Translations under genes and position numbers: made by a program | Assembly (NCBI GenBank): GCA_015660155.1 | Contig: DQLO01000332.1 | Span: forward strand, 1-7,883 | Length of the DNA stretch: 7,883 bases | Origin: Verrucomicrobiota bacterium | Lineage (GTDB): Bacteria; Verrucomicrobiota; Verrucomicrobiia; Limisphaerales; UBA1100 | Reading direction: 5' to 3' | Part shown: one piece after another, positions 5,682 to 7,883 of the stretch | How the letters are laid out: the number at the start of each line of letters is the position of its first letter | Numbering within the stretch: position 1 is the first letter of the stretch | Notes under the pieces: generated by a model | Told to the model about the DNA's origin: nothing | The model's database searches: none | What the model saw: the letters and a program-made list of their open reading frames with translations, nothing else

Positions 5682-6552
5682 CCCCAGCCAAACACTACGC
5701 GATTTTCAGCCGACCCAAGATTTCTTCATCGGCATCGATTCCGATGGCTGCGTGTTTGATTCAATGGAAATCAAACACAAAGAATGCTTCGCGCCGATGT
5801 TCATCAAACACTTTGAGCTGCAGGCGGTTTCAAAATACGCCCGCGAGGTTTGGGAATTTGTAAATCTCTATTCCAAAACCCGAGGCTGCAATCGCTTCCA
5901 CGCCGTCATTCGTTCATTGGATTTATTGCGCGAACGCAAAGAAGTCTCCGCTCGCGGAATTGACGTGCCCGCCTTTCCTGCTCTGCTCGAATGGGTGGAA
6001 CGCGAATCCAAGCTTGGCAACGCCACCCTCGACGCCGAAGTGGCCGGCGGCAACGAAGGTCTCGCTCCCATTAAAACCTGGAGTGATGCGGTGAATGCTT
6101 CCGTGAAAGACATCGTGCACGGTGTGCCTCCCTTTCCGCTCGTGCGTGAAACGCTTGGTTTGGCCGCCGCACGCGGGGATTGCATGGTGATTTCGCAAAC
6201 ACCCACCGACGCGCTGGAACGCGAATGGGCGGAGAATGAATTGGAAGGATTCGTGTGCGCCATCGCCGGACAGGAATTAGGAACCAAAACGCAGCACCTC
6301 GAAATAACTGCCAAAGAAAAATACGCGCCAGAAAACATGCTGATGATCGGCGACGCCCCCGGCGACCACAACGCAGCGACTGCGAACGAAGCATTATTTT
6401 TCCCCATCAACCCCGGCGACGAAGAAGCCAGTTGGGAACGCCTCCACAGCGAAGGCTTGGAGAAATTCTTCGGGGGCAACTTTGCTGCTGACTACCAACA
6501 ACAATTGTTGGCTGATTTTAAAAACCGTCTGCCGGAAAACCCAACGTGGTAA
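5674..6552 (+). CDS. HAD-superfamily hydrolase, probable phosphatase
   Basis: The four HAD motifs are visible in the 292-residue product. Motif I is DSDGCVFD (22-29), with nucleophile D22 and general acid D24. Motif II is MVISQTPTD with S174. A motif III lysine lies among K205, K214 and K216. Motif IV is MIGDAPGD (224-231) with D227 and D231. About 140 residues separate motifs I and II, consistent with a large helical C1-type cap that would set the substrate. It should be a cytoplasmic Mg2+-dependent phosphatase. The substrate is unknown; the overlap with gnd suggests a sugar phosphate or related acid, but this is inference. The start at 5674 is chosen because its ATG overlaps the gnd stop (ATGCCTGA), typical of translational coupling; an in-frame ATG pair at 5650 and 5653 would add up to 8 residues and lengthen the overlap. 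The gene ends exactly against the stop codon of the opposite gene. Confidence 0.85.
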   Translation: MPDPSQTLRDFQPTQDFFIGIDSDGCVFDSMEIKHKECFAPMFIKHFELQAVSKYAREVWEFVNLYSKTRGCNRFHAVIRSLDLLRERKEVSARGIDVPAFPALLEWVERESKLGNATLDAEVAGGNEGLAPIKTWSDAVNASVKDIVHGVPPFPLVRETLGLAAARGDCMVISQTPTDALEREWAENELEGFVCAIAGQELGTKTQHLEITAKEKYAPENMLMIGDAPGDHNAATANEALFFPINPGDEEASWERLHSEGLEKFFGGNFAADYQQQLLADFKNRLPENPTW

Positions 6553-7883
6553 TTATTCCTCCGGCGCTTCTTCCGTGGGCTCGCGTTCGCTGAGTTTTGT
6601 CAGCCGCGCACGCTCGACTTGTCGCCGGTACGTTTGTTCCACGCGCAATTCGTAGCGGCCCAGCTCGAGCACATCGCCCACGTTGGCGAAGGTTCCCAGC
6701 CGCTTGGTAATGAGGCCGCTCACGGTGGTCACGCCTTTGTCATCGCAAGGTTCGCCGGTCAATTCCTCCAGCTCGTGCAGAGGCATCGAGCCTTCGAGCG
6801 CCCAAGTCACTTCATCGGTTTGCACGAAAAACGGTTTCTCGTGCTCATCAAATTCATCGCGGATTTGCCCCACCAGTTCTTCCAAAATATTTTCCAGAGT
6901 CACCATTCCCACCGTGTCGCCGTATTCATTCACCACCAATGCAAAATGCAATTTACGATCCAGAAAAATTTGCAGCAACCCCTCTAGCCGCGCGGTTTCG
7001 GGCGTGTAAACCAATTCGCGCGCAAACTCCCGTAACTCATCCGCTGTCTTTACCGTGCGCCGCCGCGCATATAAATCTTTGATGTGTACCACCCCCAGCG
7101 TTTCATCCAGATTACCGCCCACACACAGTGGAAAGCGCGAGTGCCGGGATTCCTCCGCCAACACGAGGCATTCTTCGAGATTCCATCCGGTGTTGAATCC
7201 CATAATTTCACGGCGTGGCCGCATCACGTCACGCGCCACACGATTTTTGAGGTCGAAAGCATTGAGCACCAAGTCGCGGCTGAATTGCTCGCGATCGGAG
7301 CTGCCGCCGGTTGAGCCGATCATCATGCGCAGTTCCTCTTCCGAATGGCCGTGCCCGTGTTCGTCACCGACATTCAGCCCCACTTTTTTCAACAACCATA
7401 ACGCGCAATTATTCAGCAGCCAAATAAATGGGAACATGATCCAGTAAAACCACCGCAACGGATAAGCCACCCAAAGACTCGTGGGCAGCGGCCGCTGGAT
7501 GGCCATCCATTTCGGCGCTTGTTCGCCCACTACGATGTGCAGCACGGTGATGACCATGAAGCCAACCGCGATGGAGATGGTTTGCTGCCATTGGGCATTG
7601 GCCAAGAGCGGCTCGCCATTGAACTGCAGTTCATAAATGGGCCCGAGCAGTTTGGTGAAAATCGGATGGCCCACGTATCCCAAGCCGAGGCTGGCCAGAG
7701 TGATGCCGAGCTGGCAGGCGCTAAGGTAGCCATCAAGATTCTTGAGTAAATGGCGCGCCATGCGCGCGCGGCGTTGGCCTTTCACCACGAGTGGCTCGAG
7801 CTGCGTGTCGCGCAATTTCACCAGCGCAAATTCCGCCGCCACGAAAAAGCCGTTGATAAATACCAAGACGCCCACAGCGAAAA
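6553..7883 (-). CDS. CNNM/CorC (HlyC-like) family membrane protein with CBS domains, N-terminus outside window
   Basis: The frame is open to the window edge; the GTG at 7873-7875 lies inside the first membrane segment and is not a credible start. Numbering from it, the DUF21/CNNM transmembrane domain spans about 1-165: INGFFVAAEFALVKLR (7-22), GYLSACQLGITLASLGLGYV (49-68), a hydrophobic segment at 98-116, VVGEQAPKWMAIQ (115-127) and another hydrophobic segment at 137-163. The linker has a His/Glu stretch (DEHGHGHSEEEL, 171-182). A CBS pair follows, with RDVMRPRREI (215-224), SRFPL (246-250) and VVNEYGDTVGMVTLENILEE (314-333). The CorC_HlyC domain is at about 355-425 (WALEGSMPLHELEELTG, 358-374). 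Relatives are inner-membrane proteins involved in Mg2+ or Co2+ homeostasis, and the older name haemolysin is misleading. Roughly 10 residues or more are missing at the N-terminus. The long Glu-rich C-terminus ends EPTEEAPEE. Confidence 0.92.
   Translation of the reverse strand, partial: FAVGVLVFINGFFVAAEFALVKLRDTQLEPLVVKGQRRARMARHLLKNLDGYLSACQLGITLASLGLGYVGHPIFTKLLGPIYELQFNGEPLLANAQWQQTISIAVGFMVITVLHIVVGEQAPKWMAIQRPLPTSLWVAYPLRWFYWIMFPFIWLLNNCALWLLKKVGLNVGDEHGHGHSEEELRMMIGSTGGSSDREQFSRDLVLNAFDLKNRVARDVMRPRREIMGFNTGWNLEECLVLAEESRHSRFPLCVGGNLDETLGVVHIKDLYARRRTVKTADELREFARELVYTPETARLEGLLQIFLDRKLHFALVVNEYGDTVGMVTLENILEELVGQIRDEFDEHEKPFFVQTDEVTWALEGSMPLHELEELTGEPCDDKGVTTVSGLITKRLGTFANVGDVLELGRYELRVEQTYRRQVERARLTKLSEREPTEEAPEE

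Noticed and set aside
5868..6479. A 203-codon open frame on the reverse strand inside the HAD gene.
   Set aside because: The HAD motifs on the + strand are intact, and the antisense product is low-complexity Ser/Ala-rich with no recognisable motif.
6495..6511. A 7-pair hairpin (CCAACAA/TTGTTGG) with a perfect 12-base palindrome, CAACAATTGTTG, near the end of the HAD gene.
   Set aside because: It lies inside coding sequence for Gln-rich residues, is A/T-rich and lacks a T tract, so it is probably coding by-product.

Overview
The window looks like ordinary chromosome from a Gram-negative bacterium, most likely Verrucomicrobiota or a related PVC lineage. This rests on four things: a Gfo/Idh/MocA dehydrogenase C-terminus of the type abundant in Verrucomicrobia and Planctomycetes, a DUF5069 gene, an LpxI-type lipid A gene that implies an outer membrane, and starts that lack Shine-Dalgarno sequences. 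The assignment comes from recognising families, not from a search.

Layout. Positions 1-411 (+) hold the C-terminal end of a Gfo/Idh/MocA oxidoreductase. It converges with a DUF5069 gene (488-925, -), and a CACGGAT-rich inverted repeat lies between them. The gap 926-1148 holds a candidate promoter region and no convincing gene. Next is a two-gene unit (1149-1871 and 1896-2735, +) encoding two unrecognised single-pass, mainly helical membrane proteins; it ends in a textbook intrinsic terminator (2753-2787). Only 34 bases later lpxI begins (2822-3631, +), followed after 3 bases by an unrecognised 165-residue protein (3635-4132, +). A 94-base gap leads to gnd (4227-5681, +), which overlaps by 8 bases the start of a HAD hydrolase gene (5674-6552, +). 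The HAD gene abuts, stop codon to stop codon, a CNNM/CorC-family membrane protein gene (6553-7883, -) whose N-terminus lies beyond the right edge.

Functions. LpxI makes lipid X for lipid A. Gnd is the oxidative pentose phosphate decarboxylating dehydrogenase, and the overlapping HAD enzyme may act on a related phosphorylated metabolite. The CNNM/CorC protein probably acts in divalent cation homeostasis. I see no RNA gene, CRISPR array, insertion sequence, phage gene or defence system. The parts least explained by known families are the membrane-protein pair at 1149-2735 and the lpxI-linked gene at 3635-4132. I did not find clear evidence of a new multi-gene system.
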